Below, one piece after another: positions 17,747-27,854 of a stretch of DNA of 64,000 nucleotides. The DNA comes from Promethearchaeota archaeon (GTDB lineage Archaea; Asgardarchaeota; Lokiarchaeia; Sigyniarchaeales; SOKP01). Made by a program: the position numbers and the translations under genes. The DNA is taken from positions 1-64,000 of the forward strand of contig JAEOTS010000004.1 in the NCBI GenBank assembly GCA_016839745.1, read 5' to 3'. Below the pieces are notes generated by a model. That model was not told the origin of the DNA. It made no database searches and saw only the letters and a program-made list of their open reading frames with translations. Numbering within the stretch: position 1 is the stretch's first letter; the number at the start of each line of letters is the position of its first letter.

Positions 17747-19198
17747 TTATTCTGAATCGATTTCAAGAATTTTTTTTACGAGATTCTTTTTTTTATCTAG
17801 ATCTACTTGACGAGAGATCATAATTCTTTGCGCCTGAGGTGAACCCGCCCCATGCATCGATTCTGTTCTGTAGCTCACAGAAGCAACACCCATCGTTAAA
17901 TTCTCAATAAAACGAAGTACTTTATATCTGTCTTCAACGCATATTCCTTCACATGTTGTCAAATATTTCTCGATTAAAGGTCCGATTTCCTTTGACTTGA
18001 GATCTGACTCAGAGGGCATAGTACAGATCATTCCTCCAGCGATATCTTCAGCTAATCTCCCGATCTCGTAAGGAAAGCGCGTGACATTCTGTTTACATAC
18101 ATTTGCTAACAACATGTCCATTTCGTAATTTCCCGCTTCTCTCTTAAAACCTAACGAACTACAAGCCACACCACAACTATAGAGCGTTTCGTTGAGATGA
18201 TTCATCTCCACTATTTTATCTCTTACATGTGAGGCTTTATCAGTTCCATTGTACTCAGAGATTAAAGCTGTTGCTCCAATCAATACATCTCCTACTCCCG
18301 CTTTACATCCTCCATAGGATTGTCTATGATAACCGCCAAATCGGTTAACCAATTCACCAGAGAAATCAATTTCACCATTCATAAAGATATTTTCATTTGG
18401 TACGAACACATTCTCAAACACCACGAATATTTCTTGACCACCAAATTTGAAGTTACCAATATCTAATTCATCAGGCTCAATTTTCCGTGTATCGCACGAC
18501 TGTCTACCATAGATCATAGTTATACCCTTCTCGTTAGTATCAATTCCAAAGCTTACCGCGTATTCTTCTTCTCCAGGTCTCAAAGCGAGCGTAGGCATAA
18601 TTATCGCCCGGTGAGAGTTTAAGTATCCTGTCTGATGCACTTTAGCCCCTCGAACGACTATTCCATCATCTCTAGTTTCAACCACGTGTAGATATGCATC
18701 GGGATTTAGTTGATCCTTTGGTCTTTTACTTCTATCTCCTTTTGTATCTGTCATAGCCCCATCGACCATGAGATCTTCCCTTTGAACTTCTGTCCAATAC
18801 TTCTTAAATCGTGCGTGGTAATCAGTACTATGCTTTTTATCCATTTCATAAGTAACGCTATATAAAGAATTCGCTGCGTCAAAACCCACGCATCTTTGGA
18901 AACAACAGGCTGTATGCTGGCCTAACATCCGCTGCATCTGAACTTTTTTTATTAAATCTTCTGTTGATTGATGGATATGGGTAAATCTATTTATAATTTC
19001 ACCAGTTAAATGAGATTTTGTTGTCATCAAATCCTTAAACTCGTCCATTTGGGCTAATTCATAAATTTTCATAACGGTGTTTATCGAGGGTTTAATGATT
19101 GGATGATTCCAGAACTCTTCTACCTTTTCACCGAACATATACAGATTAACTGGTCGTTGGATGCTTTTCAAATATTCTTCTGGAGTTTTTAACGTCAT
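17747..19198 (-). CDS. abfD: 4-hydroxybutyryl-CoA dehydratase / vinylacetyl-CoA isomerase
   Basis: 483 residues, close to the 490 of the Clostridium enzyme. The [4Fe-4S] ligands are all visible: C99 and C103 in HTACCFQRCVGFD, H291 and C298 in HRQSYGGC, the same C-x3-C and H-x6-C spacing as the characterised dehydratase. This separates it from the FAD-only 4-hydroxyphenylacetate hydroxylase relatives. The enzyme turns 4-hydroxybutyryl-CoA into crotonyl-CoA through a radical mechanism, in aminobutyrate fermentation or in archaeal carbon-fixation cycles. No succinate semialdehyde or CoA-transferase genes are adjacent. The acyl-CoA genes at 9.8-13.9 kb could take up the product. Confidence 0.9.
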   Translation of the reverse strand: MTLKTPEEYLKSIQRPVNLYMFGEKVEEFWNHPIIKPSINTVMKIYELAQMDEFKDLMTTKSHLTGEIINRFTHIHQSTEDLIKKVQMQRMLGQHTACCFQRCVGFDAANSLYSVTYEMDKKHSTDYHARFKKYWTEVQREDLMVDGAMTDTKGDRSKRPKDQLNPDAYLHVVETRDDGIVVRGAKVHQTGYLNSHRAIIMPTLALRPGEEEYAVSFGIDTNEKGITMIYGRQSCDTRKIEPDELDIGNFKFGGQEIFVVFENVFVPNENIFMNGEIDFSGELVNRFGGYHRQSYGGCKAGVGDVLIGATALISEYNGTDKASHVRDKIVEMNHLNETLYSCGVACSSLGFKREAGNYEMDMLLANVCKQNVTRFPYEIGRLAEDIAGGMICTMPSESDLKSKEIGPLIEKYLTTCEGICVEDRYKVLRFIENLTMGVASVSYRTESMHGAGSPQAQRIMISRQVDLDKKKNLVKKILEIDSE

Positions 19199-19291
19199 TT
19201 TTCTGATACTTTCCTATTTATTATATAATTAGATCTATAGCTTATACTTTTTAAAAATAGTTCTAATATTTGTAAACTCTTTTTTCATTTT

Positions 19292-19945
19292 TTATTTTTT
19301 ACCTATTGGACATGACTCAATGCAAATATTACACCAAATCACGGTATTTTTAGATAAGGGTTTTAAATTCTTTAAACAATAATTACAGCATAAATCTTTA
19401 TTATACTTTCCTCCTTCTAAAGCCCCAGCTGGACAAGAATTAACGCAAATATTACAATCTTTACAGTATTCGCTCTCCTGAATAGGTACACCATAAGATA
19501 ATTCTGCGTCAGTTACCAACGACCTTAATCTTACTTGAGAACCAAAAGTTTTTGTGATAAGGAGATTATTTTTTCCAATAGGACCAATTCCTGCTAGAGC
19601 AGCAGCATCTTTTAAATATAGTCCTGGCTTATAAGGGATAATTTTAGATTTGAAACTTTTTTTGGCTAAAAAATTCTTTATTCGATGGCATTGATCTAGT
19701 AAAATTAAATCAGCAAAATGAGAACTTTTTCCTTTATCTTCGTCTTTATTCCAAGCGTCTAAAATAATATCATATAAGTGAAACCCAATTACAATTACAG
19801 TTTTAGAATTACTTAGATATGAATCTGGTCTGTTTTCTTTATTAAATTTACCGAAATTAGTTACATCAGTAAACCCAACAATGTCTATGCCGATTTTGTC
19901 GCAATAAGCAATGAGTTCATCTGTGAGTTCTTTGGTGGTTACCAT
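19292..19945 (-). CDS. QueG-like iron-sulfur protein (epoxyqueuosine reductase-related)
   Basis: 217 residues. The N-terminal half resembles the cobalamin-binding part of epoxyqueuosine reductase-like proteins (VIVIGFHLYD, AAALAGIGPIGKNNLL). The C-terminal half carries two [4Fe-4S] sets: CKDCNICVNSCP and a second made from CCNYC with WCNICIESCP. It is shorter than QueG (~380), so a tRNA role is doubtful. It starts 93 bp upstream of the dehydratase gene and could supply electrons or maturation to it. This is inferred from position only. Confidence 0.7.
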   Translation of the reverse strand: MVTTKELTDELIAYCDKIGIDIVGFTDVTNFGKFNKENRPDSYLSNSKTVIVIGFHLYDIILDAWNKDEDKGKSSHFADLILLDQCHRIKNFLAKKSFKSKIIPYKPGLYLKDAAALAGIGPIGKNNLLITKTFGSQVRLRSLVTDAELSYGVPIQESEYCKDCNICVNSCPAGALEGGKYNKDLCCNYCLKNLKPLSKNTVIWCNICIESCPIGKK

Positions 19946-19954
19946 AATATCGAG

Positions 19955-20977
19955 TTATAATGTATCATTTTTTTTTGAAGATTGGAACATCTCATTCAAG
20001 AATAAATCGGGATTAATGTTGTTAAATTCATTCCACCATATATTTTTATTCTTGAAATCATCATCATAATTTCTCAAGTCGATTATGGTTATAATATTTT
20101 CTTCAATCAAGGTTGAGGGATTTAAAATTGACTTTTCATTTTCTTCTAAGTATTTCAAATTCAATAGCATGCATTCTTGCAAATCGTCATAAAACAGTAA
20201 AGGGATGTATTTTTTTTCTTTTCTCTCTATTCCATTCTTAGTAGTGGTATCTTTAGGCCATTTATAACCGGAATAATCAAATATTTCAATATCAACTAAT
20301 TCTGGATGGTATTGGGTCTCTGTCACTTTTTTGAATTTTTTATAAAATGTACGGTCTTTCTTTTTGTACATCTCAACAGAAGATTGCTCACCGTTCAGTT
20401 CTATTAGAATTCTATTTTGTTCCAACCTTTTTTTACAGATATCTTCTAATAATTGACAGTATTGGATTGCAGCATTCACAAGATCATCCTCTTGAACATA
20501 ACTTTTAACCATTGTATGCAAGTATGCTTTTAAGAACGCAGAGAAATCTTCTTCGAGGCTATAAAGATTGCCATAAAGGAATCTCGTTGCTTCCCACCAC
20601 GATATCACATTTTTACTTGATAAAGATTTAAACAATTGTTCTGAAGAACGTATTTCAGAGAAGTAAACTAAATTTTTTATTCCTCTATGAAGAAAGTGAT
20701 AAGGGTTAATAACAGCAAGTTGTTCTTCTGAAATCTGAAAGGAAACCACTTCCTTAGGACGAATAATTATTGAGCTTTCACCATTAAATACGCGATCGAC
20801 TCGCATTGGAATTGGTACAATTGAATTTTTTTCGATTGTTTTTATAAGAGAAGCAGTATACGGATTTATATAGAGGGAAGTATCAAAAGGATAAATATCA
20901 ATATAAAAGAAAAAAGGGGCGGCGTCAGATTTATAGGATTTAAATTTTGTTAAAGGTTTCTTGTACAATTTTATCAC
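19955..20977 (-). CDS. Hypothetical protein, 340 residues
   Basis: I do not recognise the family. The protein is soluble, with aromatic-rich N-terminal strands (FFFYIDIYPFDTS), a central helical part (about 115-175) and an acidic C-terminus. Translation starts at GTG 20977, just after an AAAAAGTG stretch. It sits 9 bp after the CPBP-like membrane gene and 9 bp before the Fe-S gene, so the three genes 22030-19292 look like one operon. Confidence 0.6.
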   Translation of the reverse strand: MIKLYKKPLTKFKSYKSDAAPFFFYIDIYPFDTSLYINPYTASLIKTIEKNSIVPIPMRVDRVFNGESSIIIRPKEVVSFQISEEQLAVINPYHFLHRGIKNLVYFSEIRSSEQLFKSLSSKNVISWWEATRFLYGNLYSLEEDFSAFLKAYLHTMVKSYVQEDDLVNAAIQYCQLLEDICKKRLEQNRILIELNGEQSSVEMYKKKDRTFYKKFKKVTETQYHPELVDIEIFDYSGYKWPKDTTTKNGIERKEKKYIPLLFYDDLQECMLLNLKYLEENEKSILNPSTLIEENIITIIDLRNYDDDFKNKNIWWNEFNNINPDLFLNEMFQSSKKNDTL

Positions 20978-20986
20978 ACTTTTTAT

Positions 20987-22030
20987 CTAAACGGTAATCA
21001 TCATCCCAAAAAGGAGCAATAATAACGCTAAAAAGATATCAAAAAGAATGCGAAATATCCTGTCTCCTGATGATTCTTCTAACTTAATATCATTTCTTAA
21101 ATAAGATTTTATCATATTTATTCCAATTTGTAAACTCTCTTTAACTCTAGAAAATTGTAATATAAGGAAAATTAAGCTAATTACTAGTAAAGAGCTGTAG
21201 ATAATCATCAAGGGCAGAACCAAATTACCACCTCTTAAAAAATCCCAAACTATTACGCTCGAGAGAATAGAATTAAAAGTTTTTGCAATGATTAGGGGGA
21301 GTAACCATTTTCTTCTTATTAATGTCAAAGAGAATATAAAACCTATTATAAACGATTTAATGAACCAAAGGGCACTAAAATAGGGACTGACTGTAAAAAA
21401 AAGGGGATTTAAAAAAACCTCTACGAAAGAAAAATAGAGAGTTGATATCATTGCTGCTGATACCTTGTTAAAATGTTCACTTCCTCTTTTTGCTATTAAA
21501 CCTCTGAAAACAGTTTCTTCTGAAAATGATATACTTAATTGAATCCCTATTGATAAAAATAAAAAAAGTGTAAAATTATCATTGTTTTCAAAAGCTAATG
21601 AAAAAGCACGGAAGAGCATTGTCTCAGGTAAACCAATTAGAAATACGAATTCAAGAGGGATTAATATTAGGAAGAACAATAAGAGACTATAAAGTAGTTG
21701 ATAGATGTAATTTTTTCTCGTCATTTTAAATAGTTTTAAATAACCCGTATGAGGCGCAAATTCTTTTTTAGTAGACTGTGAATTTTTTGTCTTAAATCTA
21801 TTAGCTACAAATAAAAATAATATTATAACTAAAAAGATCATTAAAGCCCTAATGAGGTAAAAGAGCATTCCAAACAACACGGAACTCTGATTCACTATAA
21901 ATGGTAATAGCATCCACTCTAAGATTAAAAATACAAATATTATTAAGAATATCGGAACAACTTCATAAAAGAGAAATTTCAAGCGTTTTGAAGCTATTTC
22001 TCTTCGATTATTAGATAGTAACCTTCCCAT
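20987..22030 (-). CDS. CPBP/ABI-family intramembrane protein lacking both conserved histidines
   Basis: 347 residues with about eight to nine membrane segments. The first CPBP motif is intact: SEETVFRG (EExxxR). The second motif, normally FxxxH, appears as SFVEVF with glutamate, and the third, normally HxxxN, as IAKTFNS with lysine. CPBP proteases (Rce1-like) use the EE pair and these histidines, so this copy may be inactive or work differently. It heads a minus-strand operon and diverges from carA. Confidence 0.75.
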   Translation of the reverse strand: MGRLLSNNRREIASKRLKFLFYEVVPIFLIIFVFLILEWMLLPFIVNQSSVLFGMLFYLIRALMIFLVIILFLFVANRFKTKNSQSTKKEFAPHTGYLKLFKMTRKNYIYQLLYSLLLFFLILIPLEFVFLIGLPETMLFRAFSLAFENNDNFTLFLFLSIGIQLSISFSEETVFRGLIAKRGSEHFNKVSAAMISTLYFSFVEVFLNPLFFTVSPYFSALWFIKSFIIGFIFSLTLIRRKWLLPLIIAKTFNSILSSVIVWDFLRGGNLVLPLMIIYSSLLVISLIFLILQFSRVKESLQIGINMIKSYLRNDIKLEESSGDRIFRILFDIFLALLLLLFGMMITV

Positions 22031-22201
22031 TAATGTCCATCATTTCAAACATGTAAATTAAATAAAAGAAACGAATATTCCTTAAGAATTTTTATAGCCT
22101 GTGAATTGTTTCAAATTTATCCAGTTAATAAATAAGCTTAAAAAAAGTTATTTGTTATCTATATGTTAAGAATATAAACGAAGATAAATACATTTTTGTC
22201 G

Positions 22202-23335
22202 ATGCTATACAAGAAAGAAAGACCAGCTATTTTAATGCTAAAAGATGGCCGTTATTTTGAAGGGATTGGATTTGGAGCGACTAAAAAAGTATATGGAGAA
22301 ATAGTATTCACAACAATCACCGGTGCGGGATATAATGAAACTCTCACTGATCCTTCCTATAAGGGACAAATAGTAGTTATGACTCATCCTTTAGTTGGAA
22401 ATTACGGAGTTCCTGCTTGGGAAAAGGATGCATACGGAATTCATAAATATTTTGAATCTGATTCGATAAAAGTGAGTGGATTTGTGGTAAATGAATGTTG
22501 CAAAAATCCCAGCCACTACGAAAGCGTAAAAACCTTAAACGAATTTTTATTGGAAGAAAATATTCCCGGGATCGAGTGGATAGATACAAGAGCTATTACA
22601 AAGGTTTTGAGAGAAGAAGGTGTTCAATTAGGCTTACTCGCAGTTTTTAATCCAGAAGAATCTCCTAATATTGAAGATTTAAGAGCTGAAGTCAAGAATG
22701 TGGAGGATCCCAACCTTAGAAACTTGGTTAGTGAGGTGTCTACAAAAGAAGTTAAGATTTTTATCCCTTCAAAACCACGAGGTAAAGTAGTTGTTGTTGA
22801 TTTAGGAGTAAAAAATAACATTTTGAGAAATTTGGTGCAGAGAAATATAGAAGTGATTTCTGTTCCTTTTACCTTTTCGTATGAAGAGATTATGAAGTTT
22901 AAACCTAATGGCGTATTTATCTCCAATGGCCCCGGAGATCCTGCTAGATACAAGGGTGTGATTAGCGTAGCTCGCGAATTAATTAATAATAGCATACCTA
23001 CTATGGGTATATGCTTAGGAAATCAGATAATTGCTTTAGGCGCTGGAGGTTCCTCGTATAAATTGAAATATGGTCATAGAGGTGGAAACAAAACAGTGAT
23101 AAATCCTAAAAGTAAACAGTGTTATATCACTTCTCAAAACCATGGCTTCTGCGTAAAAGATTTTGAACAAGGGGGATTTAGCGAATTTCTCACTAATATC
23201 GATGATAATTCTAATGAGGGATTAATTCACGATACTAAGCCAATTTTTGCAGTTCAATTTCACCCTGAAGCCTCTCCAGGGCCTTTAGACTCTCTCTATT
23301 TGTTTGATAAATTCATCGAGTTTATGGAGCTATGA
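22202..23335 (+). CDS. carA: Carbamoyl-phosphate synthase small (glutaminase) subunit
   Basis: 377 residues from ATG 22202 (an in-frame TTG lies 6 bp earlier). The N-terminal CPSase small domain opens with ILMLKDGRYFEGIGFG. The class I glutaminase has nucleophile Cys near residue 271 (GICLGNQ) and the His/Glu pair in FHPEASPGP. It frees ammonia from glutamine and passes it to CarB. carB begins 4 bp after its stop, so they form one operon. No other arg or pyr genes are in the window except pyrG. Confidence 0.95.
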   Translation: MLYKKERPAILMLKDGRYFEGIGFGATKKVYGEIVFTTITGAGYNETLTDPSYKGQIVVMTHPLVGNYGVPAWEKDAYGIHKYFESDSIKVSGFVVNECCKNPSHYESVKTLNEFLLEENIPGIEWIDTRAITKVLREEGVQLGLLAVFNPEESPNIEDLRAEVKNVEDPNLRNLVSEVSTKEVKIFIPSKPRGKVVVVDLGVKNNILRNLVQRNIEVISVPFTFSYEEIMKFKPNGVFISNGPGDPARYKGVISVARELINNSIPTMGICLGNQIIALGAGGSSYKLKYGHRGGNKTVINPKSKQCYITSQNHGFCVKDFEQGGFSEFLTNIDDNSNEGLIHDTKPIFAVQFHPEASPGPLDSLYLFDKFIEFMEL

Positions 23336-23339
23336 TATT

Positions 23340-26300
23340 ATGCCTGTTGATAAAAATATTAAAAAAGCATTAGTATTAGGTTCTGGAGGAATTCGAATTG
23401 GTCAAGCTGGAGAATTTGATTATTCTGGAAGTCAGGTATTAAAAGCCCTCAAAGAGGAAGGTATTAAAACGATCCTAATCAATCCCAATATTGCCACTAT
23501 CCAGACTGATCCTGAATTGTCAGATCAAGTTTACTTACTTCCGGTTAACGTTAAATATGTTGAGGAAATCATAAAAAAAGAGAAGCCAGACGGTATTCTA
23601 CTCGCGTTTGGAGGTCAAACTGCTTTAAATGTAGGAGTTGAGTTAAAAGAACTTGGTATATTAGAGAAATATAATATTAAAGTTCTTGGAACTCCAATAG
23701 AGGCAATAGAAGCCACGGAAGATCGAGATTTGTTCGTAAAAGCCATGAATAAAGCAAATGCTAAAGTATGCCAAAGTAAAGCTGTTACATCCTATAAGGA
23801 TGCTATCAATGTAGCTCAAGAGTTTGGTTTTCCTTTGATGCTTAGAGTAGCTTACACTTTAGGTGGTAGGGGTTCTGGTATCATCGATAATATGAAAGAT
23901 TTCGAACGGATGGCAAGGAAAGGCTTAGCACAGTCAAGAATTAATCAAATTTTAATCGAAGAATCCGTGTGGGGTTGGAAAGAAGTTGAATACGAGGTTG
24001 TAAGAGATTCCGCCGATAATTGCTTCATAAATTGCAACATGGAAAATTTTGACCCCGTTGGAATTCATACAGGCGAAAGTATAGTTGTAGCACCTAGCCA
24101 AACATTAACTAACGAAGAATATCATATGTTACGGTCTGCTTCAATTCGAGTTATCAGGGGGCTCGGAATCATTGGTGAATGCAACATTCAGTATGCGTTA
24201 AATCCGTTTTCAAAAGAATTCCGAGTTATAGAAGTTAACGCTCGACTTTCAAGATCATCCGCATTAGCTTCAAAGGCTACCGGGTACCCCTTGGCATACA
24301 TTGCTGCTAAATTAGCAATTGGATATACTTTACCTGAGTTGAAAAACAAGATAACGGGGATAACTACTGCATGTTTTGAACCCGCACTTGATTATTTAGT
24401 TCTGAAAATACCTCGATGGGATTTAACTAAATTTCAAAAAGTTGATCGTCGCATTGGAAGTCAAATGAAATCTGTTGGAGAGGTAATGGCAATTGGGAGA
24501 ACTTTTGAAGAGGTTCTACAAAAAGCGATAAGAATGCTGGATATAGGTATGAAAGGATTAGTAGCAAATGATTTAGCATATATTGAAGATGCTAACGAAT
24601 TAAAATATGCTTTAAGAAATCCTACTGACTTAAGACTCTTTAGAATTGCTGAGGCAATCAAAAGAGGAATTTCAATAGATGAAATATATCGTTTATCGAG
24701 AGTAGATAAATGGTTCTTGTATAAATTAAAAAATATTGTAGACCTTAACCGCCAAATTCAAGATATTAAATTGCTTGAATCAGACGATAATGAGAAAAAA
24801 TACTGGCTACAGCGAGCTAAAAGATTTGGTTTTTCTGACGGGCAAATTGCTAAGATAATGGGCGTGGATTCGATTTTTATTCGACAAATGAGAAGAAGAT
24901 TAAACATTCAGCCTTATGTTAAAAGAATCGATACATTAGCAGCGGAATGGCCAGCTGTAACAAATTATCTTTATCTGACTTACAGTGCTTCTGAACACGA
25001 CATTGACTTTGAAAGCGAAAATAGATCCAACCTTAAGAAAATTATTGTATTAGGCTCAGGAACTTATCGTATTGGTGCTTCAGTGGAGTTTGATTGGGGA
25101 TCAGTTAATTGTTTGTGGGGCTTGAAAAAACTTGGAATCGACCAAGCGATAATGATTAACTATAATCCAGAAACAGTATCAACTGATTATGATATATCAG
25201 ATAAACTCTACTTCGAAGAATTATCTGGAGAAAGAGTGTTGGACATTTGTGAGCTTGAAAAAGCAGATGGTATAGTAGTCTCTGCAGGAGGGCAAATAGC
25301 AAATAATTTGGCCGCTAAATTTTCTAAGTATTCGGATTTTTTTAGAAAAGCAAGTATAAAAATTCTTGGTACTCACGGAACGCGCATAGATATGGCGGAA
25401 AATAGAAGCAAATTCAGCACTTTATTGGATCAATTGAATATTAAACAACCTGAATGGAATGCTTTAACAACTAAAGAAGAAGCAGTAGAATTTGCGAAGA
25501 AAGTTGGGTATCCCGTACTCGTAAGACCATCATATGTATTAAGCGGTGCTGCTATGAGAGTTTCGTACGATGTAAAAACTCTAAAAGATACGCTTGATCT
25601 CGCCGCATCTATCTCAAGTGAATATCCAGTAGTTATAACTAAATTTTTTACTAACGCAAGAGAAATTGAGTGTGATGGCGTATGCGATGGTGAAAAAGTG
25701 TTTATCGGAGCTATTGTCGAACATATTGAGAATGCGGGTATTCATAGTGGAGATGCAACAATGGCTATACCGCCTCAAACAGTTTCTAGCGAAGTTATAT
25801 TAAAAATTGAAGACTATACAAAAAAAATCGCCCTAGCATTGAAAATTCAAGGACCATTTAATGTTCAATATCTTGTCAAAAATAGCGAAGTTTTTGTAAT
25901 CGAATGCAACCTACGCTCAAGTCGAAGTATGCCCTATGTTTCCAAAACTCGTGGCATTAATTTGATGAGACTTGCGGCTGAAGTTATTATGGGGGGTAAA
26001 ATTCCAAAAAGGTTAATGAATCTTCCTCTAGGAAACTATGTTTCTATTAAAGCACCTATGTTTTCTTTTATGAGACTTGATAAAGCAGATCCCGTTCTTG
26101 GTGTAGAAATGAGCTCTACAGGAGAAGTAGCATGCATAGGTGAAACCTTTCCTGATGCCCTTATGAAGTCGTTAGAAGCTGCTGATATGAATGTTCCAAT
26201 AGAGGGAGGAAATATATTAATTTCTGTAGGCGGAGAAAAATTGAAAAATGAAGTAATCCCCTTGGCGAAAGAGATTAGTAAACTAGGATTTACTATTTTT

Positions 26301-26651
26301 GCAACAGAAGATACTAAAAATGCTTTGACAAGGAATAATATAAACGCTGTGAAACTTTATAAAGTTCACGAATATGGGTTAGAGCCTAATATTATGCAAT
26401 GTTTACAGGATGGACGTATCGACATGGTAATTAACATCCCATTACCAACGACAGTAGAAGAGAAATTTAAAACAATAATGGAAGACGAATATAAAATTAG
26501 ACGCATGGCAGTAGATTATAACATTCCTGTGATAATTAATTTACAATTAGCTAAAGCAGTTATAGATGCGATCAAAATTACAAGAGAAAAAAAGCTAGAA
26601 ATTAAATCACTTAACGAATATCATCAAATACTGAAAGAAGTTTATTGGTAA
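23340..26651 (+). CDS. carB: Carbamoyl-phosphate synthase large subunit
   Basis: 1103 residues, slightly longer than the ~1070 of bacterial CarB. There are two homologous ATP-grasp halves: the first starts KALVLGSGGIRIGQAGEFDYSG, the second KIIVLGSGTYRIGASVEFDW. They are joined by an oligomerisation segment and followed by an MGS-like allosteric domain (from about 960). It makes carbamoyl phosphate from bicarbonate, ammonia and two ATP, for pyrimidines and arginine. I choose ATG 23340, 4 bp after carA, over a TTG at 23304 that would overlap carA. Confidence 0.95.
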   Translation: MPVDKNIKKALVLGSGGIRIGQAGEFDYSGSQVLKALKEEGIKTILINPNIATIQTDPELSDQVYLLPVNVKYVEEIIKKEKPDGILLAFGGQTALNVGVELKELGILEKYNIKVLGTPIEAIEATEDRDLFVKAMNKANAKVCQSKAVTSYKDAINVAQEFGFPLMLRVAYTLGGRGSGIIDNMKDFERMARKGLAQSRINQILIEESVWGWKEVEYEVVRDSADNCFINCNMENFDPVGIHTGESIVVAPSQTLTNEEYHMLRSASIRVIRGLGIIGECNIQYALNPFSKEFRVIEVNARLSRSSALASKATGYPLAYIAAKLAIGYTLPELKNKITGITTACFEPALDYLVLKIPRWDLTKFQKVDRRIGSQMKSVGEVMAIGRTFEEVLQKAIRMLDIGMKGLVANDLAYIEDANELKYALRNPTDLRLFRIAEAIKRGISIDEIYRLSRVDKWFLYKLKNIVDLNRQIQDIKLLESDDNEKKYWLQRAKRFGFSDGQIAKIMGVDSIFIRQMRRRLNIQPYVKRIDTLAAEWPAVTNYLYLTYSASEHDIDFESENRSNLKKIIVLGSGTYRIGASVEFDWGSVNCLWGLKKLGIDQAIMINYNPETVSTDYDISDKLYFEELSGERVLDICELEKADGIVVSAGGQIANNLAAKFSKYSDFFRKASIKILGTHGTRIDMAENRSKFSTLLDQLNIKQPEWNALTTKEEAVEFAKKVGYPVLVRPSYVLSGAAMRVSYDVKTLKDTLDLAASISSEYPVVITKFFTNAREIECDGVCDGEKVFIGAIVEHIENAGIHSGDATMAIPPQTVSSEVILKIEDYTKKIALALKIQGPFNVQYLVKNSEVFVIECNLRSSRSMPYVSKTRGINLMRLAAEVIMGGKIPKRLMNLPLGNYVSIKAPMFSFMRLDKADPVLGVEMSSTGEVACIGETFPDALMKSLEAADMNVPIEGGNILISVGGEKLKNEVIPLAKEISKLGFTIFATEDTKNALTRNNINAVKLYKVHEYGLEPNIMQCLQDGRIDMVINIPLPTTVEEKFKTIMEDEYKIRRMAVDYNIPVIINLQLAKAVIDAIKITREKKLEIKSLNEYHQILKEVYW

Positions 26652-26685
26652 GAAAGTAGGAAATAAAAAAAAGGAAATTAAATTT

Positions 26686-27642
26686 TTATTTTCGATTAAT
26701 TTTTGTAAAAATCCAGGGTACTAATGTGACGAGTATAAATGAAAGTAGTAGGTATTGCAATAAATCCATAATTGGGGATTCTGGAAATACAGTACTAAGA
26801 ACTAAGTATAGGACTAAGGTAATCACTATTCCAATAACCAAATTTAAGATTCTTTGATTAGTACTTAACTCTCTAGGATCATACTTTATTTTTTCCTTCT
26901 CAAGAGTATATCCTAAGCCTAATCCCATCATCGCACCACTCACTAATCCATAATCACCTAATGGAGCTGGAAATGCATAAATTCCGATTAAGAATAATAT
27001 AATTGGTATTGCGATTGACAATATAAGTTTAATTACAATCGACATCGATGAGAGTGTTTCAGATAACTTTGGTTCTAAGAGAATTACCAGAATTAACCAT
27101 ATAAATCCAAAGGTTAATCCGCCCCAAACATCTTGTATATCATGTACTCCGATTATTATTCTCGAAGCTGCTATGATGTATATTAAAATGGTAAATATCC
27201 AAAAGAATATTTTGCTATTCTTTATGTGTGCTTCATAGGCTAAAAATCCATAAGCTGCAACTCCTTGTTGAGAGTGACCTGAAGGGAATCCATATCCGTC
27301 GGCAACAGGTTCACTATCTCGAATATTAGTATATGGTCTTGGATCTTGAAAAATGTCTTTTATAATTGAATTTATATAATATGAACCTAATACCGAATAG
27401 GCTAGATTTTTAGCAACCTGCTTATCATAAACATACCATACTATTACAATTAGAAAAATATATACCCTTGTATCCCCTAGTTCAGTTATTAACGAAAAAA
27501 GAGCATACATAATGCTATTGTCGTAAAAGAATTCATTAAACCAGATATTTAGCCCAGCGAGGTATAGGATTAACCCAACTACAAATGTAACTCCAGCAAA
27601 GATTAATATATAGATAAAAAATTTCTTCATATCTTCGTTCAA
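26686..27642 (-). CDS. PAP2-superfamily membrane phosphatase
   Basis: 318 residues with about eight membrane spans. All three PAP2 motifs are visible: KDIFQDPRP (KxxxxxxRP), PSGHSQ and SRIIIGVHDIQD (SRxxxxxHxxxD). The active site faces outward in relatives that dephosphorylate lipid or polyprenyl phosphates. The C-terminal ~110 residues add further helices beyond the core. It converges with carB, 34 bp apart. Confidence 0.88.
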   Translation of the reverse strand: MNEDMKKFFIYILIFAGVTFVVGLILYLAGLNIWFNEFFYDNSIMYALFSLITELGDTRVYIFLIVIVWYVYDKQVAKNLAYSVLGSYYINSIIKDIFQDPRPYTNIRDSEPVADGYGFPSGHSQQGVAAYGFLAYEAHIKNSKIFFWIFTILIYIIAASRIIIGVHDIQDVWGGLTFGFIWLILVILLEPKLSETLSSMSIVIKLILSIAIPIILFLIGIYAFPAPLGDYGLVSGAMMGLGLGYTLEKEKIKYDPRELSTNQRILNLVIGIVITLVLYLVLSTVFPESPIMDLLQYLLLSFILVTLVPWIFTKINRK

Positions 27643-27854
27643 TATTTTTCACTTTTTATTTTAGTTTCTAGTAAAAACAATAGATATGATATTATTGTTA
27701 CACACTACTATAAAAGGCTTTCCTCAAAAATTACCGGTAAAAATTTAATTTCACCATTAATAAAAACCATGAAAAAAAATAAATAGTAAATAAATTTTGC
27801 TTTAGATAACTGTTAAAAAGTGAGAAATAACAAAAAATTTCGGGTGTCGAGTAA

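Noticed and set aside
19292-19945. Functional queG (epoxyqueuosine reductase)
   Set aside because: Too short (217 residues) and without tRNA-modification neighbours; only the family relationship is supported.
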